Shown here: positions 19,565-27,975 of the stretch, in pieces
Layout: each line of letters starts with the position of its first letter
Position numbering within the stretch: position 1 is the first letter of the stretch
From: Pseudomonas azadiae
Lineage (GTDB): Bacteria > Pseudomonadota > Gammaproteobacteria > Pseudomonadales > Pseudomonadaceae
DNA length: 64,000 nt
Assembly (NCBI RefSeq): GCF_019145355.1
Contig: NZ_JAHSTY010000001.1
Span: 1,550,001 to 1,614,000 of the forward strand
Direction of reading: 5' to 3'
Translations under genes and position numbers: made by a program
The notes under the pieces: generated by a model
The model's database searches: none
The model's input: only the letters and a program-made list of their open reading frames with translations
What the model was told of the DNA's origin: nothing

Positions 19565-20300
19565 GCGCTCGGTATTGCTGGTATTGCACGACGTGGCGCC
19601 GCACAACTGGGCCGACTATCGGCCCTTTGTCGAAGCTGTGGACAAGCTGGGCAATGTGCCGATCACCTGGCTGGTGGTACCGGATTTTCACCATCATGAT
19701 GCGCTGCCCATCGAAGGGACTTTCCGGCGGCTGCTGGACAGCCGCGTCGCCAAGGGCGATGAGTTGGCCTTGCATGGCTACTTCCATAGCGACGACCAAC
19801 CGGCGCCGCGTACGCCAAAAGACTGGTTCATGCGTCGTGTCTATACCCACGAGGGTGAGTTCTATCAATTGTCAGAGACCCAGGCACTGACGCGTCTGCA
19901 CGCCGGCATCGACGTCTTCCGACGCAACGACTGGCCTCTCCATGGTTTCGTTGCCCCCGCCTGGTTGATGAGCCAGGGCACCCGGGACGCCTTGCGTCAC
20001 TTGCCGCTCAGCTATACCAGCGACCCGCAGCACCTGTATCGGCTTCCCGACTTCTCCCGGGTCGACGCTCCGGGCCTGGTGTGGAGCGCCCGCAGTGCCT
20101 GGCGCCGAGGTCTGTCCAAAGTGCTCAGCGACCGCCGCGAACAACGCTGGCGCAGCGCCCCGGTCATTCGACTGGGGCTACACCCGGTGGACATGCGCCA
20201 TGATTTTTCCCGCCGCTATTGGTTAGAGACACTGCACCGTTTGCTGGACGCCGGCCGCGCGCCGCAAACCAAGGTAGCCTGGCTGGCATCTCGACCATGA
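19557..20300 (+). CDS. Polysaccharide deacetylase family protein (DUF2334-like)
   Basis: A 247-residue protein with a NodB-like deacetylase fold: the metal-site Asp in LVLHDVAPH near the N-terminus, ALHGYFHSDD (HxxxH metal ligands, about residue 73), and FVAPAWLMS downstream. Members remove acetyl or other acyl groups from amino sugars. ATG 19557 overlaps the upstream stop (ATGGTTGA) and was preferred to the TTG six bases earlier. Its own stop overlaps the next start (ATGA). The cassette suggests work on a lipid-linked or surface glycan. Confidence 0.85.
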   Translation: MVERSVLLVLHDVAPHNWADYRPFVEAVDKLGNVPITWLVVPDFHHHDALPIEGTFRRLLDSRVAKGDELALHGYFHSDDQPAPRTPKDWFMRRVYTHEGEFYQLSETQALTRLHAGIDVFRRNDWPLHGFVAPAWLMSQGTRDALRHLPLSYTSDPQHLYRLPDFSRVDAPGLVWSARSAWRRGLSKVLSDRREQRWRSAPVIRLGLHPVDMRHDFSRRYWLETLHRLLDAGRAPQTKVAWLASRP

Positions 20301-21406
20301 GTCGGTTGCTTTGGCTGCTGCTGGCATTGCTGGTTGCGCTGATCGTTCCAGTGTGGCTGGGCGGTGGCGAAACCCTGACACGCCTGGCGCAGTTCCCGCG
20401 GCAATTGTTACTCGCGATGTTCGCAATGATTGTGCTGTGCTGGGTCATCAACAGCCTGCGCCTGCGTCTGTTGCTGGGCGACCATAGCGGGCGATTGACG
20501 CGGCTCAAATGCCTGGGCGTGGTGATGTCCACCGAGTTTGCCCAATGTGCCACCCCTGGTGGCAGTGGCGGCCCGCTGACGTTGATGGCTTTGCTCGCGC
20601 GCCATGGCATACGGCCGGCCCAGGGCAGCGCGGTGTTTGCCATGGACCAGTTGAGCGACTTGCTGTTTTTTCTCTGCGCGCTGGTCGGCATTGCGCTGTA
20701 CGCCCTGTTCCACTCCCTGAACCCAAGGCTGGAATGGCTGCTGGAACTCAGTGCAGTGTCGATGGTGAGCGGGCTCGTCTGTTGCGTGTTGCTGGTACGC
20801 TTTCACCGCCAGGTCATCCGCCTGAACGGCGCGCTGCTCAAAGGGCTGCGGGTTGGCACCCGTTTGCGCCGACGATGGGCACGCAGGCTCCTGCATTTTC
20901 TTGCGGCCTTCAGCGACACGCTGAAATTGCCGTGGCTGACATTGATCCGCGTGTTCCTGCTTACGAGCCTGCACTGGTTATTGCGCTACAGCGTCCTGTA
21001 CCTGGCGTTGCGCGGGTTGGGCGCGGACCTGGCGTGGGCCTGGAGCTTCCTGATCCAGATGCTGTCGTTGACGGCGGGACAATTCAGCCTGCTGCCAGGC
21101 GGGGCCGGGGCTGCGGAGTTGACCTCGGCAGCGCTGCTGGCCCCCATGGTGGGCAAGTCAACCGCAGCGGCAGCCATTCTGATCTGGCGGGCAGTGACGT
21201 ATTACTTCTACCTGCTGTGCGGGGGGCCGGTATTTCTGTTGATGGTCGGCAAACCGCTGTTCAAGCGTCTTTTCCAGAAGGCTCAGGTGGCACCTCAGGG
21301 CTGTGCAACTGCTCCCACAACCGGGCAGCCCCCGGAAAGTCAGTGCCATCCTCGGCACCCAACGCATCCGGGTCATAGCGACTCAGACAGCCTTCGCCCA
21401 CGGTAG
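20297..21406 (+). CDS. LPG-synthase-TM / UPF0104 family membrane protein
   Basis: A 369-residue polytopic membrane protein (about seven or eight helices) with the motifs of the MprF-like transmembrane domain: AQCATPGGSGGPLTLMALLARHG and FSLLPGGAGAAELTSAAL. In MprF this domain flips a modified phospholipid; stand-alone members are often found beside glycosyltransferases, where they may flip lipid-linked sugars. ATGA overlap with the deacetylase gene shows translational coupling. The last 40 residues or so are Pro/Ser/His-rich and lie antisense to a small convergent ORF, so they may be non-functional read-out. Confidence 0.85.
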   Translation: MSRLLWLLLALLVALIVPVWLGGGETLTRLAQFPRQLLLAMFAMIVLCWVINSLRLRLLLGDHSGRLTRLKCLGVVMSTEFAQCATPGGSGGPLTLMALLARHGIRPAQGSAVFAMDQLSDLLFFLCALVGIALYALFHSLNPRLEWLLELSAVSMVSGLVCCVLLVRFHRQVIRLNGALLKGLRVGTRLRRRWARRLLHFLAAFSDTLKLPWLTLIRVFLLTSLHWLLRYSVLYLALRGLGADLAWAWSFLIQMLSLTAGQFSLLPGGAGAAELTSAALLAPMVGKSTAAAAILIWRAVTYYFYLLCGGPVFLLMVGKPLFKRLFQKAQVAPQGCATAPTTGQPPESQCHPRHPTHPGHSDSDSLRPR

Positions 21407-21446
21407 CAGGCGCCCTGGACGTGGCTTTATCGAGCGGATCGGTCAT
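21261..21446 (-). CDS. Small hypothetical protein overlapping the 3' end of the membrane protein gene
   Basis: A 61-residue ORF beginning MTDPLDKATSRAPATVGEG with an AGGACA ribosome-binding-like site upstream of the ATG. Composition (balanced, acidic, with a GEGCLSRYDPDALGAEDG core) looks more protein-like than the antisense plus-strand tail it overlaps. No family is recognised. It overlaps the convergent membrane protein gene by 146 bases and lies downstream of the purU terminator, so it would need its own promoter. Confidence 0.55.
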   Translation of the reverse strand: MTDPLDKATSRAPATVGEGCLSRYDPDALGAEDGTDFPGAARLWEQLHSPEVPPEPSGKDA

Positions 21447-21472
21447 GGGTATGTCCTGAAAATGCAGTCAAT

Positions 21473-21513
21473 AAAAAAGGGCCTGCAACGATTTAGCGCC
21501 CAGGCCCTTCTTT
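21473..21513. terminator. Terminator after purU
   Basis: AAGGGCCTG pairs with CAGGCCCTT across a 15-base loop with A/T tracts on both sides; it lies just after the purU stop. Confidence 0.75.
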
Positions 21514-21533
21514 CTTCAATCACAACATGCCGA

Positions 21534-22382
21534 TCAGAACACGACCGTCTTGTTGCCGTGCACCAGCACGCGGTCTTCCAAGTGGTAACGCAGGCCCCGT
21601 GCCAGGACCATCTTCTCGACGTCACGGCCGAAACGCACCATGTCTTCAATGCTGTCGCTGTGGCTGACACGCACCACGTCCTGCTCGATGATCGGGCCGG
21701 CGTCCAGCTCTTCGGTGACGTAGTGACAGGTCGCGCCGATCAACTTAACGCCGCGCAGGGAAGCCTGGTGGTAAGGCTTGGCGCCCACGAACGACGGCAG
21801 GAAACTGTGGTGAATGTTGATCACCTTACCGGCGTATTCGCGGCACAGTTCCGGCGGCAGGATTTGCATGTAGCGCGCCAGCACCACCACGTCGGCGTCA
21901 TGCTGCTTGACCAGGCGCGACACCTCGGCGAAGGCCGGCTGCTTGTCCTGGGGGTTGACCGGTACGTGGTAATACGGAATGCCGTGCCATTCGACCATGC
22001 TGCGTAGGTCGTCATGGTTGGAGATCACGCAGGCAATCTCGCAGTCCAGCTCGTCGCTGTGCCAGCGATGCAGCAAATCCGCCAGGCAATGGGATTCGCG
22101 GCTGGCCATCAACACCACGCGTTTTTTCTGCTCGGTGTCGGTAATGTGCCAGGTCATCGAAAACTCTTCGGCGATCGGCGCGAAGGCCTCGCGGAACGCC
22201 TCGAGGCCGAAGGGCAGCGAATCGGCACGGATCTCGTGACGCATGAAGAACCAACCGCTGAGATTGTCCGAGTGATGACTCGCCTCGGTGATCCAACCGT
22301 TATGGGAGGCCAGAAAGTTACTGACTTTGGCAACGATGCCGACCCGGTCCGGGCAAGCAATCACCAGCCGAAAAGTGCGCAT
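21534..22382 (-). CDS. purU: Formyltetrahydrofolate deformylase
   Basis: A 282-residue protein: N-terminal ACT domain (FRLVIACPDRVGIVAKVSNFL, about residues 4-80) and a C-terminal formyl-transferase-type domain with the catalytic Asn-His-Asp set (VINIHHSFLPSF, ATCHYVTEELDAGPII). It hydrolyses 10-formyl-THF to formate and THF and so balances the one-carbon pool; the E. coli enzyme is controlled through Met and Gly. ATG 22382 has GGAG about 10 bases upstream. Divergent from mvaT. Confidence 0.96.
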   Translation of the reverse strand: MRTFRLVIACPDRVGIVAKVSNFLASHNGWITEASHHSDNLSGWFFMRHEIRADSLPFGLEAFREAFAPIAEEFSMTWHITDTEQKKRVVLMASRESHCLADLLHRWHSDELDCEIACVISNHDDLRSMVEWHGIPYYHVPVNPQDKQPAFAEVSRLVKQHDADVVVLARYMQILPPELCREYAGKVINIHHSFLPSFVGAKPYHQASLRGVKLIGATCHYVTEELDAGPIIEQDVVRVSHSDSIEDMVRFGRDVEKMVLARGLRYHLEDRVLVHGNKTVVF

Positions 22383-22732
22383 TAGGGGGAAACTCCAGAA
22401 CTTCGCAAAGGCCGCCATTCTAGCGATTGCGCAGCAAAACTGCAGTATTCGTTAACGTTTATTCTGATCGCCGGCCCGGCCTTTGTCCCTTAATAGCCTA
22501 TGGTTTTACCTTCTGTATATGAATTTACTGCGACACCCTGCAGGTGTTCGGTGCCTTCCAAGGAATTATCTTAAGGTCTGCGCCCTGGTAATTAACTCGA
22601 ATGGACAGCAATGCTACAAACATTCAAAGTAATTCACCTAAATGCGACCTTAAATGTTTACTTGGGCAAACCGCATGACTATTATTGGGCCACTATCCCT
22701 GTCAATCAGCGCTCTACATTAAGGTAGTCCAC
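22383..22732. other. A+T-rich divergent intergenic region purU-mvaT (350 bp)
   Basis: No gene seen. It is clearly richer in A+T than the neighbours, in keeping with binding by MvaT-family proteins and autoregulation (inference). It holds the mvaT promoter described separately. Confidence 0.6.
22657..22685 (+). promoter_or_regulatory. Probable sigma-70 promoter of mvaT
   Basis: TTTACT (22657-22662) and TATTAT (22680-22685) are separated by 17 bases and lie about 48 bases before the mvaT ATG. TATTAT matches the -10 consensus at five of six positions. Confidence 0.5.
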
Positions 22733-23107
22733 ATGTCTCTGATCAACGAATACCGTGCCACCGAAGAAGCTATCAAAGAGCTGCAAGCCCGTTTGAAGAA
22801 CCTGTCCCAAGACGACAAACTGCAAACCGAGCTGGAATTCGAAGGCAAATTGCGCACCCTGATGGGTGAATACTCCAAATCCCTGCGTGACATCATCGCG
22901 CTGCTGGATCCAGAGTCGAAAGTTAAAGCACCGCGCGGCGCTGTAAAAACGACTGGCACCAAGCGTGCTCGCAAGGTCAAGCAATACAAAAACCCGCATA
23001 ACGGCGAAGTGATTGAAACCAAAGGTGGCAACCACAAGACCCTCAAAGAGTGGAAAGCCAAGTGGGGCGGCGACGTGGTTGAAGGCTGGGCTACCCTGCT
23101 GGGCTAA
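22733..23107 (+). CDS. mvaT: H-NS-like transcriptional silencer MvaT
   Basis: A 124-residue protein with the MvaT start MSLINEYRATEEAIKELQARL, an N-terminal coiled coil for oligomerisation (about residues 1-60), a linker, and the C-terminal DNA-binding domain (KQYKNPHNGEVIETKGGNHKTLKEWK) with the AT-hook-like RGN-type GGN loop. MvaT silences A+T-rich, often horizontally gained genes in Pseudomonas and would be a natural candidate to silence the Tc toxin locus in this window. AAGGTAG lies 6 bases before the ATG. Confidence 0.96.
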   Translation: MSLINEYRATEEAIKELQARLKNLSQDDKLQTELEFEGKLRTLMGEYSKSLRDIIALLDPESKVKAPRGAVKTTGTKRARKVKQYKNPHNGEVIETKGGNHKTLKEWKAKWGGDVVEGWATLLG

Positions 23108-23142
23108 ACCTCGCCAGGCTTACGCCTGGTACGCAGCACATT

Positions 23143-23169
23143 AAAAACGCCAGCATGCTGGCGTTTTTT
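23143..23169. terminator. Bidirectional terminator between mvaT and sbcB
   Basis: AAAAACGCCAGCATGCTGGCG followed by six T forms a perfect hairpin between the convergent mvaT and sbcB stops. A second hairpin (CCAGGCTTACGCCTGG) precedes it at about 23113-23128. Confidence 0.92.
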
Positions 23170-23196
23170 ATTGCCCGCAAAGTGTGTGAAACACGA

Positions 23197-24624
23197 TTAC
23201 AGGTTCACTCTGGCGGCCAGAGAGTCTGCGTATTGCTGCCATTGCTCAAGCACCCCGGCCTGAAACGGTGTAGCAGTAACGGCAAACTCCTGTCGCGCCT
23301 GCTTAAATGCGGCAAGGGTATTCGGTGCGCCCCACTCAGGGTTTGACAAACGTTGCTGACAGAAAAGTTTCCAGCGTTGTAGTTCTTCACTGTTCAAGGT
23401 ATCGGGGAAGTTACGCGCGCGGTAGCGAAACAATAATTCAGGCAAACGGTGATCATCAAAAGGCCACTGCTGGCTGGCTAATTGCGCAGGTTCCGCCACC
23501 CGGACTTGCTCACATAAACGTCGATCACGATCGCCGATAAAGCCAGCGTAAAGCTGTTGCTCAGGGTCCGAACTCGGCACGAAATCTTCTTCGGCGTAAA
23601 TGGCCGCCAACTTATCGCGCCAAAGTTCCTGTGCGTCAGTTAGCCGCAGCGCCCGTTCCTGATAGATGCTCATGTCCAAGTGCAGACGCTCGCGATCCTC
23701 TGCGCGCAGCACACTCAAGGGAGCAACCACCGGGCAGCGGTTGATATGCACCAGCTTGAGCGGTACCGGCAGCTCGCCCTCGGCAAGATCGTCACGCCGC
23801 CTATAGAGGCGCTGGCGCAAGGCATCGGCATCAAGGTCGAGCAAACCCTGGGGGTCAAGCCCCAGGTCGCAGACGATCAGCGCGTTACGATTGCGTGGGT
23901 GCCACGCCAGCGGCAGCACAACGCCCAGGTAATGACGCTCGGCGGAAAAACGCCCGGAGACATGCACCATCGGTTGCAGTAAGCGCACCTGGTCCATCAC
24001 CCCTTGCTTGCTGCGTAGTCGGAACAGCCATTCATACAATTTGGGTTGTTTCTCACGGACCAATCGGGCCAAGGCAATCGTGGCACGGACATCGGACAAC
24101 GCATCGTGAGCCTGGCCATGGTCGATGCCGTTGGCTTGGGTCAGGCGTTCGAGCTTGAGCGTGACGCGCCCGTCCTGTTGCGGCCATTCAATGCCCTCCG
24201 GACGTAGCGCGTAGGCGGTACGGACGACATCGATCAGATCCCAGCGGCTGTTACCGCCCTGCCATTCTCGGGCGTAAGGATCGAAGAAATTGCGATACAG
24301 ACTGTAGCGTGTGATTTCATCGTCAAACCGCAAGGTGTTATAACCGGCGCCGCAGGTGCCAGGGGCCGCCAGTTCGGCGTGGACCCTGGTCATGAAATCA
24401 GCCTCGGCGAGGCCTTTTTCCGCGAGTATCGCGGGCGTGATACCAGTAATCGCGCAGGCGACCGGATGGGGCAGGATATCGTCGCCTGGCTGGCAATAGA
24501 GATTGACCGGCGCGCTGATTTCGTTGAGTTCGAGGTCCGTCCGAATGCCGGCTACCTGGAGCGGACGATCACTGCGCGGGTGGATGCCGGTCGTTTCATA
24601 GTCGTACCAGAAAATGGAGGTCAC
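23197..24624 (-). CDS. sbcB: Exodeoxyribonuclease I
   Basis: A 475-residue protein, the same length as E. coli ExoI. The N-terminal DnaQ-like exonuclease domain shows the DEDDh residues (FWYDYETTG, GYNTLRFDDEITRYSL, QAHDALSDVRATIAL), followed by the SH3-like and C-terminal ExoI domains (KLFCQQRLSNPEWG). It degrades single-stranded DNA from 3' to 5' and takes part in recombination and mismatch repair. The GTG start at 24624 is preceded by AGGAA at 6 bases; the longer frame lacks homology. Confidence 0.96.
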   Translation of the reverse strand: MTSIFWYDYETTGIHPRSDRPLQVAGIRTDLELNEISAPVNLYCQPGDDILPHPVACAITGITPAILAEKGLAEADFMTRVHAELAAPGTCGAGYNTLRFDDEITRYSLYRNFFDPYAREWQGGNSRWDLIDVVRTAYALRPEGIEWPQQDGRVTLKLERLTQANGIDHGQAHDALSDVRATIALARLVREKQPKLYEWLFRLRSKQGVMDQVRLLQPMVHVSGRFSAERHYLGVVLPLAWHPRNRNALIVCDLGLDPQGLLDLDADALRQRLYRRRDDLAEGELPVPLKLVHINRCPVVAPLSVLRAEDRERLHLDMSIYQERALRLTDAQELWRDKLAAIYAEEDFVPSSDPEQQLYAGFIGDRDRRLCEQVRVAEPAQLASQQWPFDDHRLPELLFRYRARNFPDTLNSEELQRWKLFCQQRLSNPEWGAPNTLAAFKQARQEFAVTATPFQAGVLEQWQQYADSLAARVNL

Positions 24625-24789
24625 GGGCTGTTCCTGTACTGAAGAGCGACAAAGTCTAGGCGCTGAATGGCGTCCGCGACCAGCACCAAATAATCTGTAC
24701 AAACATCCAGCAAAACCTTGAGTGGTTGCTTCCATCGCCGACACTGCTAGCATCCGTGTCTCCAGCCACCTGCACTGCCAAGGATCGCG

Positions 24790-25482
24790 ATGCCCTCAGC
24801 CCCGTTGGACACCCGCTACCAGATCGAAACCCCGGAGGGCATCGACCTGCCGCTGCGCCCGGCCGGCCTGGTGCCACGCGCGCTGGCATTTGCCTTCGAC
24901 CTGGGCGCGCGCGGGGTGGTCATGGGCGTCCTGCTGGTGCCACTGGCCTTGCTTGGCGACATTGGTATCGGTCTGGGTTCGCTGCTGCTGTTCCTGTTCA
25001 GTTGGTGGTACATGGTGCTGTTCGAGGTGCTCAATCAAGGTTGCTCGCCCGGCAAACAGGTCATGGGACTGCGTGTTGTACAGGATGACGGCACTCCGAT
25101 TGGCTGGTCCGCATCTTTGATCCGTAACCTGCTGCGGTTTGCAGACATGCTTCCATTCGGCTACTTCCTAGGCGCGATCAGTTGCCTTCAGCACCCTCAC
25201 TTCAAGCGTCTCGGCGATCTTGCCGCCGGCACACTGGTGATCTATCGCGAGCAGCCTTTGGTGCGTCCCAAGATTCCTCAAGCGGCGGCCTTGCGCCTGC
25301 CGTTTGCCCTGGAACTGAACGAACAACGGGCCATCCTTGGCTTCGCCGAACGCCAGGCGGAACTGTCCACCGAGCGCGTGAACGAGCTGGCGTCGATCCT
25401 CGCCACCCCCTTACAGGTATCCCCGGCCCGCGCCGTGGGGCAACTCAATGGCGTGGCCCGTGGCCTGTTGGGGCCGACATGA
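24790..25482 (+). CDS. RDD family membrane protein
   Basis: A 230-residue protein with an RDD domain (about residues 20-155): Arg in VPRALAFAFDLGAR, hydrophobic helices at about 38-60, 62-82 and 120-140, and GCSPGKQVMGLRVV. A soluble tail follows. RDD proteins are thought to be transporters or membrane scaffolds; function here unknown. It is the first gene of a six-gene unit whose genes overlap or nearly touch, with MoxR ATPase and DUF58 proteins downstream. Confidence 0.85.
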   Translation: MPSAPLDTRYQIETPEGIDLPLRPAGLVPRALAFAFDLGARGVVMGVLLVPLALLGDIGIGLGSLLLFLFSWWYMVLFEVLNQGCSPGKQVMGLRVVQDDGTPIGWSASLIRNLLRFADMLPFGYFLGAISCLQHPHFKRLGDLAAGTLVIYREQPLVRPKIPQAAALRLPFALELNEQRAILGFAERQAELSTERVNELASILATPLQVSPARAVGQLNGVARGLLGPT

Positions 25483-26459
25483 AGCAAAGCCTTTTCGAAA
25501 GCCGCCACCAGCCGCAATGGCAACTGTTTGCCGAGCACCTGAACCAGTTGGAGCAAGGCCAGGCAAAAGCCAGTGACATAGCCGACTTCCCCCATCAGTA
25601 CCGACGCGTGTGTCAGCACCTGGCCCTGGCCCAGGAGCGCGGCTATAGCAGCTACCTGATAGACCCGCTGGAACAGTTGGCGCTGCGCGGCCATCAACAG
25701 CTCTACCGCCATCGCAGCCAGTTGGCGGCAAATGTGCTGAGTTTTGTACTGGCCGGTTTTCCCCGCCTGGTACGCGAACAATGGCGTTTCGTCCTGGCCG
25801 CCAACCTGCTGTTCTTCGGTAGCCTGGTGGGTATCGCCCTGCTGGTCTACCTGTTTCCCGACCTCATCTACGCCCTCGTCAGCCCGCAGCAGGTGGCCGA
25901 GATGCAAGGTATGTATGACCCTGATGCCAGTCGCCTGGGCCGTGCAGCAGAGCGTGCATCGAGCGAAGACTGGATGATGTTTGGCTACTACGTGATGCAC
26001 AACATCGGCATCGCGTTCCAGACCTTTGCCGCAGGCTTGCTGTTCGGCCTGGGCAGTGTGTTCTTCCTGGTTTTCAACGGCCTGGTCATTGGCGCAGTCT
26101 CGGGGCACCTTACCGAAATCGGCTATGGGCACACCTTCTGGTCATTCGTCATCGGCCACGGTGCGTTCGAACTGACGGCCATCGCCCTCGCCGGCGCTGC
26201 AGGCTTGCAGCTGGGCTGGGCGCTGATCGCTCCCGGGCCGTTGACCCGTGGCGAATCTTTGCGGCTGGCGGCGCGCAAAAGCGTGCAAATAGTGTGCGGT
26301 GCGATGGCCTTCCTGCTGATCGCCGCCTTTATCGAGGCTTATTGGTCATCCACCACTGCAATAGCGCCTTGGGTCAAATACCTGGTGGGTGCCGTGCTGT
26401 GGCTGCTGGTGGGCGCTTACCTGAGCCTTGCCGGGAGGACTCGCCATGCGCCTCAGTGA
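25479..26459 (+). CDS. Stage II sporulation protein M (SpoIIM)-like membrane protein
   Basis: A 326-residue protein with an N-terminal soluble part (about 1-100) and about five transmembrane helices with the SpoIIM-family patterns YYVMHNIGIAFQTFAAGLLFGLG and SFVIGHGAFELTAI. In sporulators SpoIIM is part of the engulfment machinery; in non-sporulating proteobacteria the family is part of MoxR/DUF58 clusters with unknown role. Start overlaps the RDD stop (ATGA). Confidence 0.87.
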   Translation: MKQSLFESRHQPQWQLFAEHLNQLEQGQAKASDIADFPHQYRRVCQHLALAQERGYSSYLIDPLEQLALRGHQQLYRHRSQLAANVLSFVLAGFPRLVREQWRFVLAANLLFFGSLVGIALLVYLFPDLIYALVSPQQVAEMQGMYDPDASRLGRAAERASSEDWMMFGYYVMHNIGIAFQTFAAGLLFGLGSVFFLVFNGLVIGAVSGHLTEIGYGHTFWSFVIGHGAFELTAIALAGAAGLQLGWALIAPGPLTRGESLRLAARKSVQIVCGAMAFLLIAAFIEAYWSSTTAIAPWVKYLVGAVLWLLVGAYLSLAGRTRHAPQ

Positions 26460-27975
26460 CGCCAGCGTGGTAATCCGCCCACGTACTGCGTGGGAAGCCA
26501 TGGACCTTGGGGTCTTGATGGCCCGCAAGTACCGGCTGCTCCTGATGGGCAGTTGGGCATTGGTGTCCCTGCCGGTCTTCGCCTTACTCAGCGCGCTGCT
26601 GTGGAAGTACCCTTCCACCGCCATGTTTGTGTTCTGGTGGCTCAAACCGGCCTTTGACCGCCTGCCGCTGTACATCCTGTCCAAGGCCCTGTTTGGCGAA
26701 ACACCTGGCATCAAGCAAGCGGTGCGCGCTTGGCCAAGCCTGCTCAAAGGCCAGTTGCTGGCTAGCCTGACCTGGCGGCGGCTCAGCCTGAGCCGCAGCT
26801 TTGTAATGCCGGTGAGCCAACTGGAGGGGCTGGACGGCCAGGCACGACAAAAACGCCTGGGAGTGCTGCAACAACGTAACGCCGGCGCGGCGCGTTGGCT
26901 GACGATCATCGGCGTGCACCTGGAAATCGGCCTGTGGTTGGGTTGCATGGCGCTGTTCTATCTGTTTATTCCGCAGAACGTCGAGATGGACTGGGACTGG
27001 CAAAGCCTGGCATTGGCGGCAAGCTCGGAAGCACTGTGGCTTGAACACCTGGGCAACGCATTCTATGCCTTGATCCTGGTGTTCTGGGAGCCGATCTATG
27101 TCGCCTGTGGCTTCAGCCTTTACCTTAACCGCCGCACCGTGTTGGAGGCCTGGGACCTGGAGCTGGTATTCCGTCGCCTTCGGCAACGCCTCAGCAGTGT
27201 GGCTGCGCTGTTGTTATTGGTGATCGCGTTGACACTGTCGCCATTCAGCGCGCCCGTCATGGCCGATGCTGCCATCCCCCCCAAACCGCTGGGCACACAG
27301 AGCGCGAGCCAATCCATCAAATCGCTGCTGGACAATCCCCCTTTCAAAAACCCGGAAACCGTCACGCGCTATCGCTTTGGCGAAGAAAAGCCCGCGCCTA
27401 AAAACAAAGCTGCCAGCGACGGTAAACTCCCAGACTGGCTCAAGGCGTTGCTCGGCAACCTCAACAGCAACATCTTCAAGCCTGTCGCCCAGGGCTTGGA
27501 GGTGCTGTTGTGGGGACTGCTGATCGGAGCCTTGATCATGCTGGCGTGGCGTTATCGCGATTGGGTACGTACCTTCGTCAGCCGGCGCGGGGCCAGCAAG
27601 CCCAAAGTCGTCAAACCTTCGCCCACACAGTTGTTCGGCCTCGAACTGGGCGCCGAGACCTTGCCCGACGATGTTGCCGGCGCCGCTGAGCACCTATGGA
27701 GCACCCAACCAAGGGAAGCCCTCGGCCTGCTGTACCGCGGCCTGCTCAGCCGCTTGCTGCATGACTTCGATCTGCCGCTGAAAAGCGCTGACACCGAAGG
27801 CCAGGTTTTGGAGCGGATTCACCAGTTGCAGCAACCGCAACTGCTGGCGTTCAGCGATGAATTGACCCGACATTGGCAAAACCTCGCCTATGGCCATCGC
27901 CTCCCGCCTCTCTCAGCCCAGCAAAAACTGTGCAGTGATTGGCGCAACCTGTTCAGTTCAGGGGGCAGCCAATGA
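26446..27975 (+). CDS. DUF4129 domain membrane protein
   Basis: A 509-residue membrane protein: helices near 35-58, 165-185, 208-235 and 248-268, a periplasmic Pro/Lys-rich stretch (about 275-345), a further helix near 355-375, and a C-terminal DUF4129 domain (PREALGLLYRGLLSRLLHDF). The ATG at 26446 has GGGAGG upstream and overlaps the SpoIIM-like gene by 14 bases. Similar proteins accompany MoxR and DUF58 genes; no activity is known. Confidence 0.82.
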   Translation: MRLSDASVVIRPRTAWEAMDLGVLMARKYRLLLMGSWALVSLPVFALLSALLWKYPSTAMFVFWWLKPAFDRLPLYILSKALFGETPGIKQAVRAWPSLLKGQLLASLTWRRLSLSRSFVMPVSQLEGLDGQARQKRLGVLQQRNAGAARWLTIIGVHLEIGLWLGCMALFYLFIPQNVEMDWDWQSLALAASSEALWLEHLGNAFYALILVFWEPIYVACGFSLYLNRRTVLEAWDLELVFRRLRQRLSSVAALLLLVIALTLSPFSAPVMADAAIPPKPLGTQSASQSIKSLLDNPPFKNPETVTRYRFGEEKPAPKNKAASDGKLPDWLKALLGNLNSNIFKPVAQGLEVLLWGLLIGALIMLAWRYRDWVRTFVSRRGASKPKVVKPSPTQLFGLELGAETLPDDVAGAAEHLWSTQPREALGLLYRGLLSRLLHDFDLPLKSADTEGQVLERIHQLQQPQLLAFSDELTRHWQNLAYGHRLPPLSAQQKLCSDWRNLFSSGGSQ

